NCBI GenBank assembly: GCA_002189035.1
Contig: NEEC01000004.1
Coordinates: 5,394,001-5,458,000 of the forward strand
Direction of reading: 5' to 3'
DNA length: 64,000 nt
DNA from: Utricularia gibba
Taxonomy: Eukaryota; Streptophyta; Magnoliopsida; Lamiales; Lentibulariaceae
Positions 35,804 to 50,795 of this stretch are shown here, piece after piece. Below the pieces are notes generated by a model. That model was not told the DNA's origin and did no database searches. It saw only the letters and a list, made by a program, of their open reading frames with translations. How positions within the stretch are numbered: the first letter of the stretch is position 1; each line of letters starts with the position of its first letter. A program made the position numbers and the translations under genes.

Positions 35804-36934
35804 TCAATACTCAGAGGCCCATCCATTAAATCTTCCAGATCTGGATCTTGCAGCAGCATTCCTCGGACTAATTCTGTAATCCAGATTGGAGGTGGAAGTA
35901 GATGACTCCCCTCTTCTAAACCCGAAACATGTGAATAAACCATTGAAAAAACCCCTCAGTCCACTTCTGTCCCTTGATATGCTGCTGTTACCTCCAGCAC
36001 CCCATGAAATCCTTCTAGGCGCACCCCCATTGCTGTTGAATGCACCATCCATTTCTGTGTAAACTAACGGGAATTCCCTCTCACCACCCCTCCTACCTCC
36101 TAAAAATCTTCCCACAGCAAAGCCCCCGCCAGGTAACCTCCATATGGTCAATCCAACCATCTCATCACCTTCACCTCTATTCAAATTTCTGATAACATCT
36201 CCCCCATCATTATCGGATGGCAACTCATGTCTGCAGACAGGGCAGGAATTCCTCAAAGAAAGCCAAGGAAAAATACAATCTTGGTGGTATAAATGTTTAC
36301 ATGGCATTTCCGTTGCCTCAGTTCCCAATTCAAAAGCGTCCTTACAGACAGCGCAGTGGGAATCAATTGCAATATGGTGCTCAGCAATCTCAATATTAGG
36401 CAATGATGCAATAGCTGCCTTGGACGCAGGGGGATGATGATCACCTCTTCCAATCCCATTCGCTTCAATGTGCGAAAGCTGATCCAATAATCGCTCAAAT
36501 CCGGACCCAAGTAAGAACTCAGACATGGCTGCAGGCAGCGGCCGTAGACCTGACCCCGCCCCATCATCATAAAACAATTCAAAACCACTGCCCACCTCCG
36601 CAGCCCCACCACCGCTGTCCCCTTGCCTCCGTAGAACGATGACTGGATTAAACGCAGTCCTGTCGACACCATTCCTGCGGCTTCTCCTAAGCATGGGGCT
36701 GGATCCAGAACCAGAACTTGACCCCGAACCCGCGAGAGGTACCGAATCGGATTCCGGAGACGTATACATCGCAGCACCCATAACGCGGCGTCTTCTGGAA
36801 TCGGGAAGCGAATTCCGGTGAGACCCATCCAGCTCCTCCACGAATCCGCCCCCACATTCCGGGCAAACAATGATTTCCTGTCTCCAAACCCTAACGAATC
36901 GATTGCATCTGTAACACCAATACGTCGACGACAT
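35804..36934 (-). CDS. RING-H2 E3 ubiquitin ligase with zinc ribbon and DUF1117 (RDUF-like)
   Basis: Intronless, 376 residues. N-terminal zinc ribbon YWCYRCNRFV ... CPECGGGF (residues 6-31), Ser/Gly/Arg-rich linker, RING-H2 finger CAVCKDAFELG ... MPCKHLYHQDCIFPWL ... SCPVCRHEL (about 193-235), then a C-terminal DUF1117 region with MVGLTIWRLPGGGFAVGRF. This order is that of Arabidopsis RDUF1/RDUF2, ABA- and drought-related E3 ligases that use E2 enzymes through the RING. All zinc ligands are present. TRP stop at 35479 and this stop at 35804 face each other across 325 bp. Confidence 0.9.
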   Translation of the reverse strand: MSSTYWCYRCNRFVRVWRQEIIVCPECGGGFVEELDGSHRNSLPDSRRRRVMGAAMYTSPESDSVPLAGSGSSSGSGSSPMLRRSRRNGVDRTAFNPVIVLRRQGDSGGGAAEVGSGFELFYDDGAGSGLRPLPAAMSEFLLGSGFERLLDQLSHIEANGIGRGDHHPPASKAAIASLPNIEIAEHHIAIDSHCAVCKDAFELGTEATEMPCKHLYHQDCIFPWLSLRNSCPVCRHELPSDNDGGDVIRNLNRGEGDEMVGLTIWRLPGGGFAVGRFLGGRRGGEREFPLVYTEMDGAFNSNGGAPRRISWGAGGNSSISRDRSGLRGFFNGLFTCFGFRRGESSTSTSNLDYRISPRNAAARSRSGRFNGWASEY

Positions 36935-38426
36935 CCAGATGCAATCAAATGCACAACTGTTCGTCGACTGTTTATCTTGAGAAATCTAACAAAAACGAGA
37001 AAAATTCTTTCGGAGGGTCATCCCCATCCATCCCTCACCCCCACTCCACCCAGTTGGGCGGCAATTGTAAATATGGTTAACTACAGGGACCAAAAAGTCG
37101 GCGTGCAATAAAGGCCCCTCGTAACTCTTTGTGTATCCGACAATCGGCGCCAAGTGGCTGAGCCCAATGGGTCGTCCTCCTTGTTTGGGCCACGTGGCCT
37201 GATCCACTTGTCCGTGAACCGGACCCACCAAGCCAGGCCCAGAACCACCGTTGCCGTACAGAAACCAGCCTCCAGTCGTCAGCTGTTAGCCCAAGAGAAT
37301 CTGGATTCTGGAGCATCTTCTTGGAAAAGTAGTATGTATTATGCTCTGGAGCGCCGCCGTTTCTGCGATGAAACACAAGCCTACTGAAACCATGACGGAA
37401 AACTGCGTAGATCGTCGTTTTGCAATGGGGTTTTGTCGGCCGGATTGCGATGGGGTGCTCTCCCAGTTAGGGAGTGATGCTCGGTGGGTAGGAATATCGG
37501 TGAAGGCAGGCCAACAACCAGATACATTTTCCTTGCCGGCCACCTAACTCAGACTACACACGACTTGCAATCGCATCTCTCGTAAACCACGTCATCGGAT
37601 ACATCAATGTCTGTCAATCATTCTAACACAATGAAAGTAATGGGGAACGAGAGCGATCATCAGGAATGATTGATGATGTGTTTGGTGAACTGCAGAATGA
37701 GTGCTATTAGAGGAAGGTACTAACCCTCAAGATCTTGTAGTGGAAAGTTCCGGTCAGTTGGTCCTTGGGAGAAGAAGACGATCCTAGATCTGGGTTTTAG
37801 GGGATGATTAGGTAGGATTTCCATCAGGAAATACATGACTGTAGAATTAATGCAGAAACAAAATACACTTCGTACCTTTGGGCCATCACTTGTCGTCAAT
37901 AATTCCCAACAAAAATAATCACCTTATCTGTGGTATCCATGGCGATCAGAACTTTTAAAGGACACGTATGAAACCTAAATCGGAATAAAATAGCGGCGCA
38001 TTAAGTAAAGTAAATACGTTATCATTACAGATCGATGATGAGACAGTCTTCAGTTTTATATCTGGTGGTTGTCAACTTTCATTTGACTTTGACCTGTTCA
38101 AATATCTCGATATGTAGGTGAACTTCCCTCCAACTGTTGCCGCGTTTTGGTCTGGAGACAGTTGAGGGGAGTGACCGAGTTCATCAATTAATGTGATTCA
38201 CTGATCTTCTGGATTCGAGGTGAATTAGGTCACCCCCCGCGTAGGACCCCCCAAACCAAATAAAAATCCAATCTTTGAAGAATTCGCGTAGCTTTCCGGC
38301 TGTGTCCAATGAACCCTTTAAAGAGGGTCTTCTTTTCCTAATATAAATATGCAGGAGCTCACCAGCAGGACCTTGGAAGAAGCCAGCATTCCTCAGGCTT
38401 CCTTTTGCTTTTCTGGATTCTTAATA
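36935..38426. other. divergent intergenic region between RING and GPAT genes
   Basis: Promoters of the RING gene (left) and GPAT gene (right). Several frames up to 99 codons are open but none resembles a protein. Confidence 0.45.
38342..38348 (+). promoter_or_regulatory. TATA box of the GPAT gene
   Basis: TATAAAT immediately abuts an ATG at 38349. Transcription would begin downstream of that ATG, so the ATG at 38427 is the usable start. Confidence 0.55.
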
Positions 38427-39985
38427 ATGATGGGGTCTGTGGTGGCAGAGTTAGAAGGCACCCTCCTGAGGGATCCCAGTGTTTTTTCATACTTCATGTT
38501 GGTCGCTTTTGAGGCGTCTGGGCTGCTGAGATTCGTGCTCTTGCTGCTTCTATGGCCTCTGATTCGCTTACTCGAAGCTTGCGGCAGAGGAGACGATGGA
38601 ATCAGACTAACCATCTTCGTGGCTACCGCGGGTGTTCCTTTTACGGAGGTTGAGAGAGTTTCCAATGCTGTCTTGACGAAGTTTCTGTACGATGACATTG
38701 AAATGGAGGCGTGGAGATTCTTCAGTTCTTACAAGCGCCGCGTCGTTGTAACCAAGATGCCGAGAGTTATGGTTGAGAGGTTTGTGAAGGAGCATTTGAG
38801 CGCAGATTATGTGGTTGGTAGTGAACTTGGAGTTAATCGATTTGGGTTTCTTACTGGGTTTGTCGAGAAGGAGTTCTCTTCTATTTCTGGGAAAGTTTCG
38901 GATTTGTTTAAAGATGAAGAGCCCAGTTTGGGCATGGGGAGGTCCGGCTATGGCGGATCTCTCTTTCTCAACCTCTGTAAAGTACAACTTCCTTCTTTCA
39001 GTTCTGAATTTCGCTTTGTCTTTTTCAAAGAAACTGATTTTCAACTGTTGGCATTTGACAGGAAAAAGTAAATCCCCCATTCGCAGTTCAGAATTCAGTG
39101 GCTGACGACCAAATCGTGAAGCCATTGCCGGTGATTTTCCACGACGGCCGTCTCGTGAAGCGGCCGACTCCGGCAATGGCGCTTTTAATCCTTCTCTGGC
39201 TTCCAATCGGAGTTGTGGTCGCGGCGGGCCGCATAATTCTCGGGCTGCTTCTACCCATGAATGCTCTCCCCGTCCTCGTTCCGTTAATGGGTGGGAAGTT
39301 AGTAGTGAAAGGAACACCTCTGCCGCCGTGCGCGCCGGGGAATCCAGGGTTTCTCTTCGTGTGCACCCACAGAACGCTACTCGACCCGGTGGTTCTTTCC
39401 TACGTTCTTCGACGGCGAATCCCCGCGGTGACATACTCCCTATCCAGGTTCTCGGAGATTCTGGCTCCGATCCCGACGATACGCCTAACCAGAGTCAAGG
39501 AAATCGACGCCGAGACAATTCGAAAAGAGCTAGAAAGAGGTGACCTCGTCGTCTGCCCTGAAGGAACAACCTGCAGAGAGCCATTCCTCCTAAGATTCAG
39601 CGCCCTGTTCGCAGAACTCACAGACAGAATAGTCCCCGTCGCCATCAACAACCGCGCCTCATTCTTCCACGGCACGACGGCGCGTGGGTGGAAAGCACTG
39701 GACGCCATCTTCTTCTTCATGAACCCAAACCCCGCTTACGAAGTCACATTCCTGAACCAGTTGCCCGTCGAAGCCACCTGCGCTTCAGGGAAATCCCCAC
39801 ACGAGGTGGCGAACGCCGTCCAAAAGATACTCGCGGGAACATTAGGTTTCCAGTGCACAAACCTAACAAGGAAAGACAAGTACCGCATCCTCGCCGGCAA
39901 CGACGGTACCGTCGGGCGGAAAAGCATCACGTGCAAAGACGTGGCGACGGCGATGAAGAAGACGATTGGTTGCTTCCGACAATAG
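38427..39985 (+). CDS. GPAT: glycerol-3-phosphate acyltransferase, GPAT5/7 (suberin) type
   Basis: Two exons, 38427-38981 and 39062-39985, give 492 residues. N-terminal half is the HAD-like phosphatase-type domain ([32 protein letters not shown]), followed by a membrane segment ([19 protein letters not shown]) and the acyltransferase motifs: [13 protein letters not shown]-like [41 protein letters not shown], and [16 protein letters not shown]. Land-plant GPAT4-8 are ER sn-2 acyltransferases making cutin or suberin monomers; sequence resembles the GPAT5/7 branch. GPAT5/7 lack phosphatase activity in the known enzymes because key HAD residues are changed; here the usual DxDxT is also not apparent ([11 protein letters not shown]). 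Start chosen from the TATA position and the usual family N-terminus. Confidence 0.9.
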
Positions 39986-41949
39986 CTGTAAATTGGTTAT
40001 AAAAAATCAGTGGGTGCCTACAATTTTTTTTGTTATATGATTTTAATGTCCGTTCTGGTCCCTATTCCATTTGCTTGTATCCAACATTTCCTTTCCACGA
40101 ATATACATACAATTAATTGATGCTTTTCATTCTTCACATCAAAATCACATAGGTTTTGTGCATCTGGGTATGTCGCCAGCTGCCCTTTTCATGCTCATAT
40201 TTCTTGATTGGAGGCCCCTTTGTCTTATTCCCATTCCCAGTCCACCACATTAATTATTTTTTCTTTTAAAATTCAGGTATGAAGCCATTTGCGTTTAATT
40301 ATTGGTTTGGAGGCAATAATTATTGAGTTTAATTATTGGGAGCATTATTATTAGGACTTGTTTGGTTGATGTGTTTTAGTTATTAGTGGGTTTAGATTAT
40401 TTGGGTTTAATTAAATCTAAATATGTAGGTATAAAAATACTCATATCCTTACTTGGGTATATATATATCCATATATGATTATATTATATGGGTATGTATA
40501 AAATGATTATTATACTCATGTATAAAGTATAATTATACCCACATACCAAACAACATAATTTTAGTAAATCTATCATAAACCAAACTTATACCCTCATATC
40601 AAACAACTAATTAGAGTTTTTGTGGGGGAGTTTTGCTATGTTGCCACCCCATCTCTTGACCACAGAAAAATGCTGACTTCCGGACAAAGGCCCAAGTGTG
40701 TGGGTTGTGGGAAGTGCCCTGACCGCTTGCCGGGAGAGCAGGTTGAGGTTACACGTAGGATCGAGTGTCGGGCGAGGCCAAGTGTGGTCGGGATGAGGAT
40801 AGATCCGATGCACCACCACTTTTATCTCTACGTTATATACTCTGTATGTGGGTATGACTGGTTTTATTTGTTATATAGTATGATCAAAATTTTACACGTA
40901 TAATGATCATTTTTTTCTTATATTTAAAATACAGTGATCATTTTTGTAATATATACCAATGGATAAGGAGAAAGCCATTGTCGAGCACTTTGATTTGGTG
41001 ATGATGATTCCCACATTGCACACATGCCTTTCCTTTTCGATGGCTGGTTGCATGTCATGAGGATGGATCACACAATTGCAGAATGCGGGGCTTAGTCTGA
41101 TTAAGAATGGACAGGGAATGTATGTAAATAGAATAAATTTTTTCTTTAATTTGATACTATATTTCATTTTTAAAAATATAAAATGTAAAATTATGATGAT
41201 TAAATATTAGGATAGTGAAATGTGTTTTATAGATAAATTTGATATCAATTATGAACTATATAAAAAAAATAAATAAAATTATCATATAAATTGCATATGA
41301 TAATTTTTTCTCAAAAATAAAAAATATTGATGAGCCTTAAATCGATATATGTAGCGTGGAGGTGCGTTTGGAAGGTACTCTTCAATCTCTGATTAAATCG
41401 ATCACTCTCCAGTGAAATACATCAAAAATGGTACCAAAGAAGGATCTTGACAACGAACGACAAATTGATAAATGTTAGAATTCGATTTGATCGATCTCTT
41501 TTATAAATATAAGGAAATCTGAGAAATAAGAGATTGGACTTTAAACATTCTTACTTGTACCTCTCTTGTTCTCATTGTTAGTGAAACCATTTTTTTGGTG
41601 AAATTCAACAATTCTGCAATTTTTCTGTTTTACGACAATTTCCATGATCCATGTGACTTTGCATTTTTCTTGCTCTCGCCATCATCTTAAAATCTGCATA
41701 TCCCAAACCGGATCCCGCCAAGCTCTATTCGCGATCGACATCCGGTTAAAACTAATCAGACCAATTTTCGATCTTAACAAATATAAAATTTTATAAATTG
41801 AATATTTAAAATAAATAATAGAAAGGATGGTGCACAAATCACAATGGGAACAAGGGCCGGGCCGGCCCAAAGATAACTATGTGCAACGAGGGAAGCTTTT
41901 ACAAGGAAAGGGGAGGGACACGACCCATGGTATGGTACGGAAGATGAGT
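39986..41949. other. intergenic region between GPAT and Rubisco activase
   Basis: AT-rich, with a probable MITE at about 40352-40615. No gene supported. Confidence 0.5.
40352..40615. mobile_element. MITE-like AT-rich inverted repeat
   Basis: Left end contains CTTGTTTGGTTGATGTG; the right end, read on the minus strand, contains TTGTTTGATATGAGGGTATA, and a related TTGTTTGGTATGTGGGTATA lies inside. The interior is TA-rich and could fold on itself. No coding capacity. Such short elements are common near plant genes; ends and target duplication are not resolved. Confidence 0.45.
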
Positions 41950-43780
41950 TCATTCGAATCTGTACAGGCAGCTACCATCATCGCTTCTCGCGGTGGGATC
42001 GAAATTGGCGGCTACGGGATCGGTGCAACCTTCCGGCACCGGAACCTGGACCTGTTGAGCAGCCTTACCTACACCGGGAACCGCAAGAGGTTACCGTTTC
42101 CGTTGCTGCGTCGAAAATATGGAAGGCGGATAAGCTGAACTAACCGTAGAAGGTTCCCCTCTCGATGGCGTCCTTGTTGGCGTCTCCTAGAGCAGCTTCG
42201 CTCAGATACTGGTCGGCGAGCTGGACCCGTTTCACATTCTCCTGCTCCTGCACCAGCATGTTGCCGTATTCCAGAAGCTTCTCCAGCGTCATCTGCGGCT
42301 GATTAAATGTCGGCGGCCCTTCCCTCGAGTTCACGAGCTTTTTCCCGATGCTATCGACGCCGACCTCGGCGACCCATTTTCTCACCTCGTCGTCGTATAC
42401 TCTTGCTCTCAGGGCGCCGAAGAAATCTGTGAATTAACTGCTTTGTTATTCAATTGAAACGGCGGGCGAATCAATGGGAAGATGGGAAGAATGGGGTCAC
42501 CGATAGATTGGCCGGGGAAGGTGTCGACGAGGGTGATAATGGCGGATTCCGGAATATTGTCCGATCGGAAAATTCCCGTGCAAACTCCGATTCTGTCTTC
42601 TCTGGTAGGCGCCCAATAGAATTTCTCCATACGTCCGTCGCGGATGAGTGGAGCGTAGAGGGTGGAGAAATCGTTGCCGGTGACGATGATCGGGACCCTG
42701 GGATTCTCCTCCTTGTTGTACATTCCGGGGAGCTGCACGTTTGTCGGATTATCCGCTATATTCATCAGTGTAGCGTTCACCATCTGGTTATTCACCGTAT
42801 ACTGTGTTGTGCCGCCGAGGCGCCCCGCGCCGGCGTCGAGATCATTGATAAAGAGACAGCACATTTTCCCTTTCTTGATTATATCCGCCGCCTCCCTGTA
42901 CCTCTGCCTTATCAGCTTCGCCGGCTCGCCGGCGTTGCCGCTCTCCAATTCTCCAGCGCTCATCATGATTGGGCTAGAGGTCCCAGTTCAGTAACACAAC
43001 AAATTCAGTTCTTGAATTTCCAGAATTTGAATCAGAACAGCAGGAACGGAAGAGTGTACTCACTTGATCCCCATCTTGGAAAAAACAAGCTCACATTGGA
43101 ATGACTTTCCCTGTCCTTTGCCTCCCCAGATACCCAGAATGAGGGGGACCTGTCAAAAGAAAGGAGCATTACAATCCCAGAGAAGCTTTGGCACATCACT
43201 CCGCCCCCCATGACTGTAAAAACATCAACCTTGATGTTGGGCAAGCTCATGTAGTTCTTGGAAATATGAACAACGAGTTTATCCAAGAAAGCAGGGGCTA
43301 TGTAGTAACCACTCATCATGTTATCCATCTTGTATTCACGGAGACCTTGGCTGATGTACTCATAGGAGCTGAGGATGGCATCGTGAGTTCCCGTTCCCGT
43401 CGGCCCTTGAAAGATCGAATCCACCATGCCGTATCCTCTGCCGATATCCTGCTGATCATCAGAGATGTCGGTTACAAGCCCCTTCCATCTATCCGTATCC
43501 GTCTGCTTATCCTCATCGCCCTCCGGAACCGCCTCCGCCACCACCCTGAACCCGCCTGAGGCGCTTTTCGGCGCGCATCCGAAGCTCAGGTTCCTGAGAC
43601 TGCTACCCAGAAAGGATGATGGACTGCGCAAGGCTACCAAACCGGATCCATTTTGCTTCAACTACATCAAGATACTGCTGGTATGAAAGTCTGGTGACTT
43701 TTAAAGCAAAAGAAATAAAAGGACCGCAGCCTTACCGCTACCCAGTTGACAACTCCGATGGTTGAGACGGCGGTCGGCAT
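41950..43780 (-). CDS. RCA: Rubisco activase, alpha and beta isoforms from one gene
   Basis: Exons 43780-43736, 43661-43230, 43149-43064, 42973-42501 and 42426 onward join in frame. Reading through to TAG at 42142-42140 ends ...GTFYG, the short beta form (440 residues). Splicing from 42145 to 42068 instead adds [13 protein letters not shown] ... CLYRFE, ending at 41950, the long alpha form (478 residues) with the two redox cysteines (EGC and GSC). The N-terminus [15 protein letters not shown] starts a chloroplast transit peptide. AAA+ motifs: Walker A GGKGQGKS, Walker [12 protein letters not shown]. It is a stromal ATPase that pulls inhibitory sugar phosphates off Rubisco; in Arabidopsis thioredoxin f acts on the alpha cysteines. 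All exons intact. Confidence 0.95.
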
Positions 43781-45038
43781 TCTATCTGGAATTGGGTTAT
43801 CCGATCCAGTTGGAAGATGAAGTAACAAGAAGGCAAGGTTTGTGGTGGATATAACCGTGGAACGCAGTGTGGCCACACAATACGGATTGAAAGGATATTG
43901 CACACTTTTCGGCCATATCCAATTGAGGACATGGAGTGGGCCCTGCTTAACAAAAAGATAGGGTGGGCCCAATCTCTTGTCGGAAGCCCACATCTGCAGT
44001 GAGGGCGCAGCCCAACACCACCCATTCGATTCTGAGCGCTCATTGTCACGTGACCGCCGTTCTTTAATTGACCGAAAGACGAGAAAGCAATTATCCGGAC
44101 AGCTGATGCCCATACACTGTTTCATCTGTCCCCACAGAAATGCGCTATTTTATTGTGATTAATTTTTTATTTAATTACATTAATTCCAGGGGTTAATCTT
44201 TTGTAGTTTTTTTTCAATGGAAAATTGATCTATTGCAGTTAGAAATTTGTAATGTTGGTTGGGGTTAGGGGAGGTGGTTTAGAGGAGGGGAGAAGGCGCA
44301 CGTGGTTTTGAGGGAAAACCATCGTAACTGTAACTGTGGGAATTTCGTGCGGAGAGATAATGGGAAACATGGGGTGCCCCTGGTTTTGGACGTTTTCTTA
44401 AGGGTAGCTAAAAAAGAAGTGTCTTGCTTTACTTACAGGATTGTTTGGTACTGCATGGTTAGAGATGGAAATTTTCTAGGGTGTGTGGTCTCTGGCCCTT
44501 ACATGATGTATAAGTGCTTAACGTGGGATTTTTCATGACTTGATCTGGATATTGGGCATCGTGTGTTTTGTTGTACGTTGCTTTGATACGTTTATTGTGA
44601 TGCTGTTGCCAAAAAGTCAAATTTGTGGGGGAAAAACTTAGGGTTCGTCTCTGATCTAGTAGTGTTCAGTGTTCACACCCTTTCTAAGCGTTGACCATTT
44701 GGTTATGATTTTCAGGATATCTGGATGCAGTGATTTACCAGCATTGAGAGGCAGAAGATCAATGACACTATCTTGATTGATTGTAGGTTTTCGAGTCAGT
44801 TTTTTGTATCGTAATTGTGGTTGATCTGCTTTCATACGCTATCTGATCTGCCTATGAAGTTGCTGATTCGTTTTACGAGTGTGTCTGTGACGTTTTTTAT
44901 GAGATGCATGGAGCAAAAATTTTATGTGTTTATTTTGTTGATCATTGGATAATTCCACCTGAGATCTCTTGTTATTGTTTTGGTTAAATTTGGCTCTTGA
45001 CACCTGTTATTTCTACCTTGGTTTTAATGTCAGTGAAG
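43781..45038. other. divergent region between RCA and JMJ genes
   Basis: RCA promoter on the left; on the right T-rich DNA with several GT/AG pairs that looks like the JMJ leader and a 5' UTR intron ending TGTCAG at 45032. No protein seen. Confidence 0.45.
44047..44095 (-). promoter_or_regulatory. G-box plus I-box pair upstream of RCA
   Basis: CACGTG at 44047-44052 and GATAA (minus strand) at 44091-44095 lie about 270-315 bp upstream of the RCA ATG. G-box and I-box pairs are typical of light-regulated rbcS and RCA promoters; function here is inferred. Confidence 0.4.
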
Positions 45039-48719
<3,681 letters not shown>

Positions 48720-49629
48720 CCATACCTTGGAAACTTGTACAAACTTCTGTTTAACAACTCCACTGATGATTTAAGTTTTGCTTTGAGAGAAGAAGACGAT
48801 TGACAACGACTCCAGATAGTATTCATGTTCATGCTGATTCTCTTGAGATAATTCCTTCCACCTCCTGATGAGATGTTTGAATCTGCAGCATTTTCTACAT
48901 TTAAAGAGCTGTACACTGTAGACTACTACTTTTTTTTTTTTCCCTTTTAGTGAGGTATGGGCACACACAAATGAAGGTAATTCTCAAAAGTGAAAGGTAG
49001 AAGAGTTTTCAGGAACAATGAATGATGTCTTCAGTGAGACAAAAGAACCAGGAAAACCTTCGGCCTGAGGTCGTGGGCCTTTCTAAAAAATGACACAAAG
49101 GCTGCTGAGTAATTAAGTGGGCTCTGATTGGCCCTTTTACGTAGGAGCATCCGCCCAAATAAACACATGGCCCTACCCAGCCCAGTAGATATGATGGGGG
49201 CTGGTACACCGGATTTGAAAGCTTCTCCCCGGTTTTGATGTCATCGACGATATTGCGATGTGTTGAACTTCCAATTTTCAAGTTTTTGATCAGTTTTTCT
49301 TTTTTTCAACTTGAGTAGCGGTTTTTTTTTTTCTAAAGGAGCAGTGATTTCAGTGTGAACAGAAACGTTCACGCCCGTTTCCAAGACGACCGTCGGAAGA
49401 CAACTCAGCGAAAAAGACGAAGGTGGTTATTCTCTTGTTTCTGTTTTGTGTAAGGAGATTGGGGTGAAGGTGCAGAAGGGTTCTGGAGAACCGCCCTGGT
49501 TTTTCAGCCGTCGGGATTTTCTAGCGAGCTTCTTGAATTGTCCCTAGGCGTGGAATTACAATGCTGAAATTCTGGGTGTAGGGGCTTCATTTGTTTCGTG
49601 TTGCTACGTTACATGCTTTCATTATGTAG
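48720..49629. other. spacer between JMJ and IPUT1 remnant
   Basis: JMJ 3' region to about 48950, then sequence without recognisable genes. Several GT/AG pairs upstream of 49630 could form a short 5' exon of the IPUT1-like locus. Confidence 0.4.
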
Positions 49630-50795
49630 GCTTCAGATGTGCCTGTTGGTTTTCAGCGTTCGGAAGAAGCTTATGTTACGCTTTTGTATGGAGATGAATT
49701 TATGCTCGGAGTACGGGTTCTGGGAAAGTCCGTTCGGGATTCGGGCTCCGAAAAGGATGCGGTTGCTCTGACTTCCGATGGAGTTTCCGATTATGCTAAA
49801 AAGTTGCTTCAGGAATCAGGTACTCTTATGAGTATTCGTCATTTGCGTATTCGTCATCATGTTCCCATATGTTGCTTTTTTTTTCATCAGATTCGAGCTC
49901 TTTGATCATACTAATTACCTATACCATAAGCTGACAACTGGTGGTTGGCGGGTGAGCTCCTTTGCCAATGGCTCCAATCGACAAGTATGCTGCGTCTGCT
50001 ACTTTGTTTTAGCTTGTGAAAACATTCTTCATACCATTTGATGTTGTATTTCCTCGATTGTTATCATTGTTAGGTCCTTATCTGCATCTATGTATCAAAA
50101 TGCAGCTTGCAGATGGAGCTCAGATTAAGATCCCCATTTTTCTTGGGGCAGTGTTAGTGGCTGTTTGTTTCATGACCGTTCTAGTGTCCCTTGTACTGTC
50201 CCTTATAATTGTTCCCCGGCAACTCATGCCATGGACTGGCTTTCTCCTCTTGTATGAATGGACATACATACATTTCTCCCTTCTCTTCGGAACTTACTTG
50301 CATGATGTCCGGCAGTGGGGAAAGCACATGGCGAACAGGAGCGCCTTCACGGCCTGAATCTTCAGATTATGACTCTGGGAAGGGTATATCTACCCACTAC
50401 TAAAACCCATGTTGACTGTCGTATCTAATGCATGAATATCCATTCATTCAGGCGTACGTCATTTCTCATCTTGTGATTCGGCTGCATGCTATTACGGGTG
50501 GGGATGGCATCTCTCGCCATTGTGGTTCCTCTTTTCCCTTCTCTAATGGGATTTAATGCAGTATTTGTAAGGTAATCTTTTACTTTCTATCATCATCTTA
50601 TGAGATTTGATTCGGATACATCCTGCGAACCAACATGTGTCCCACATATTGAGCATGGTTGACAGGCTAGGCATGATGGTAACAGGAGGCGTCGTCTTCG
50701 CTTCCTTCTTGGCCTACAAATCGGATTACCTTTCAATCCGAGCATTTTTTTGCGGGGCCGGAGTTTGCTGTGCTGGCTTTAGCCTCTCCGTGTAG
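49630..50795 (+). pseudogene. IPUT1: IPUT1-like (inositol phosphorylceramide glucuronosyltransferase) without GT8 core
   Basis: The first exon reads EAYVTLLYGDEFMLGVRVLG and SDGVSDYAKKLLQESG, the start of the GT8 domain, and ends with a GT donor at about 49820. The next recognisable exon, only about 70 bp on, already encodes the C-terminal part (DHTNYLYHKLTTGGWR), and the two exon phases do not match. Then come C-terminal membrane segments (FLGAVLVAVCFMTVLVSLVL; VPRQLMPWTGFLLLYEW). The DxD metal site and the sugar-binding core, about 300 residues in the family, are absent. The frame also breaks near 50335 (before APSRPESSDYDSGKG) and at 50500-50503. No in-frame ATG opens the first exon; an upstream ATG is followed at once by TAG. 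IPUT1 is an essential Golgi enzyme, so a full copy should exist elsewhere. Confidence 0.75.

Noticed and set aside
38607-39434. 275-codon frame opposite GPAT
   Set aside because: Shadow of a GC-rich coding region; spans the GPAT intron without splice logic of its own.
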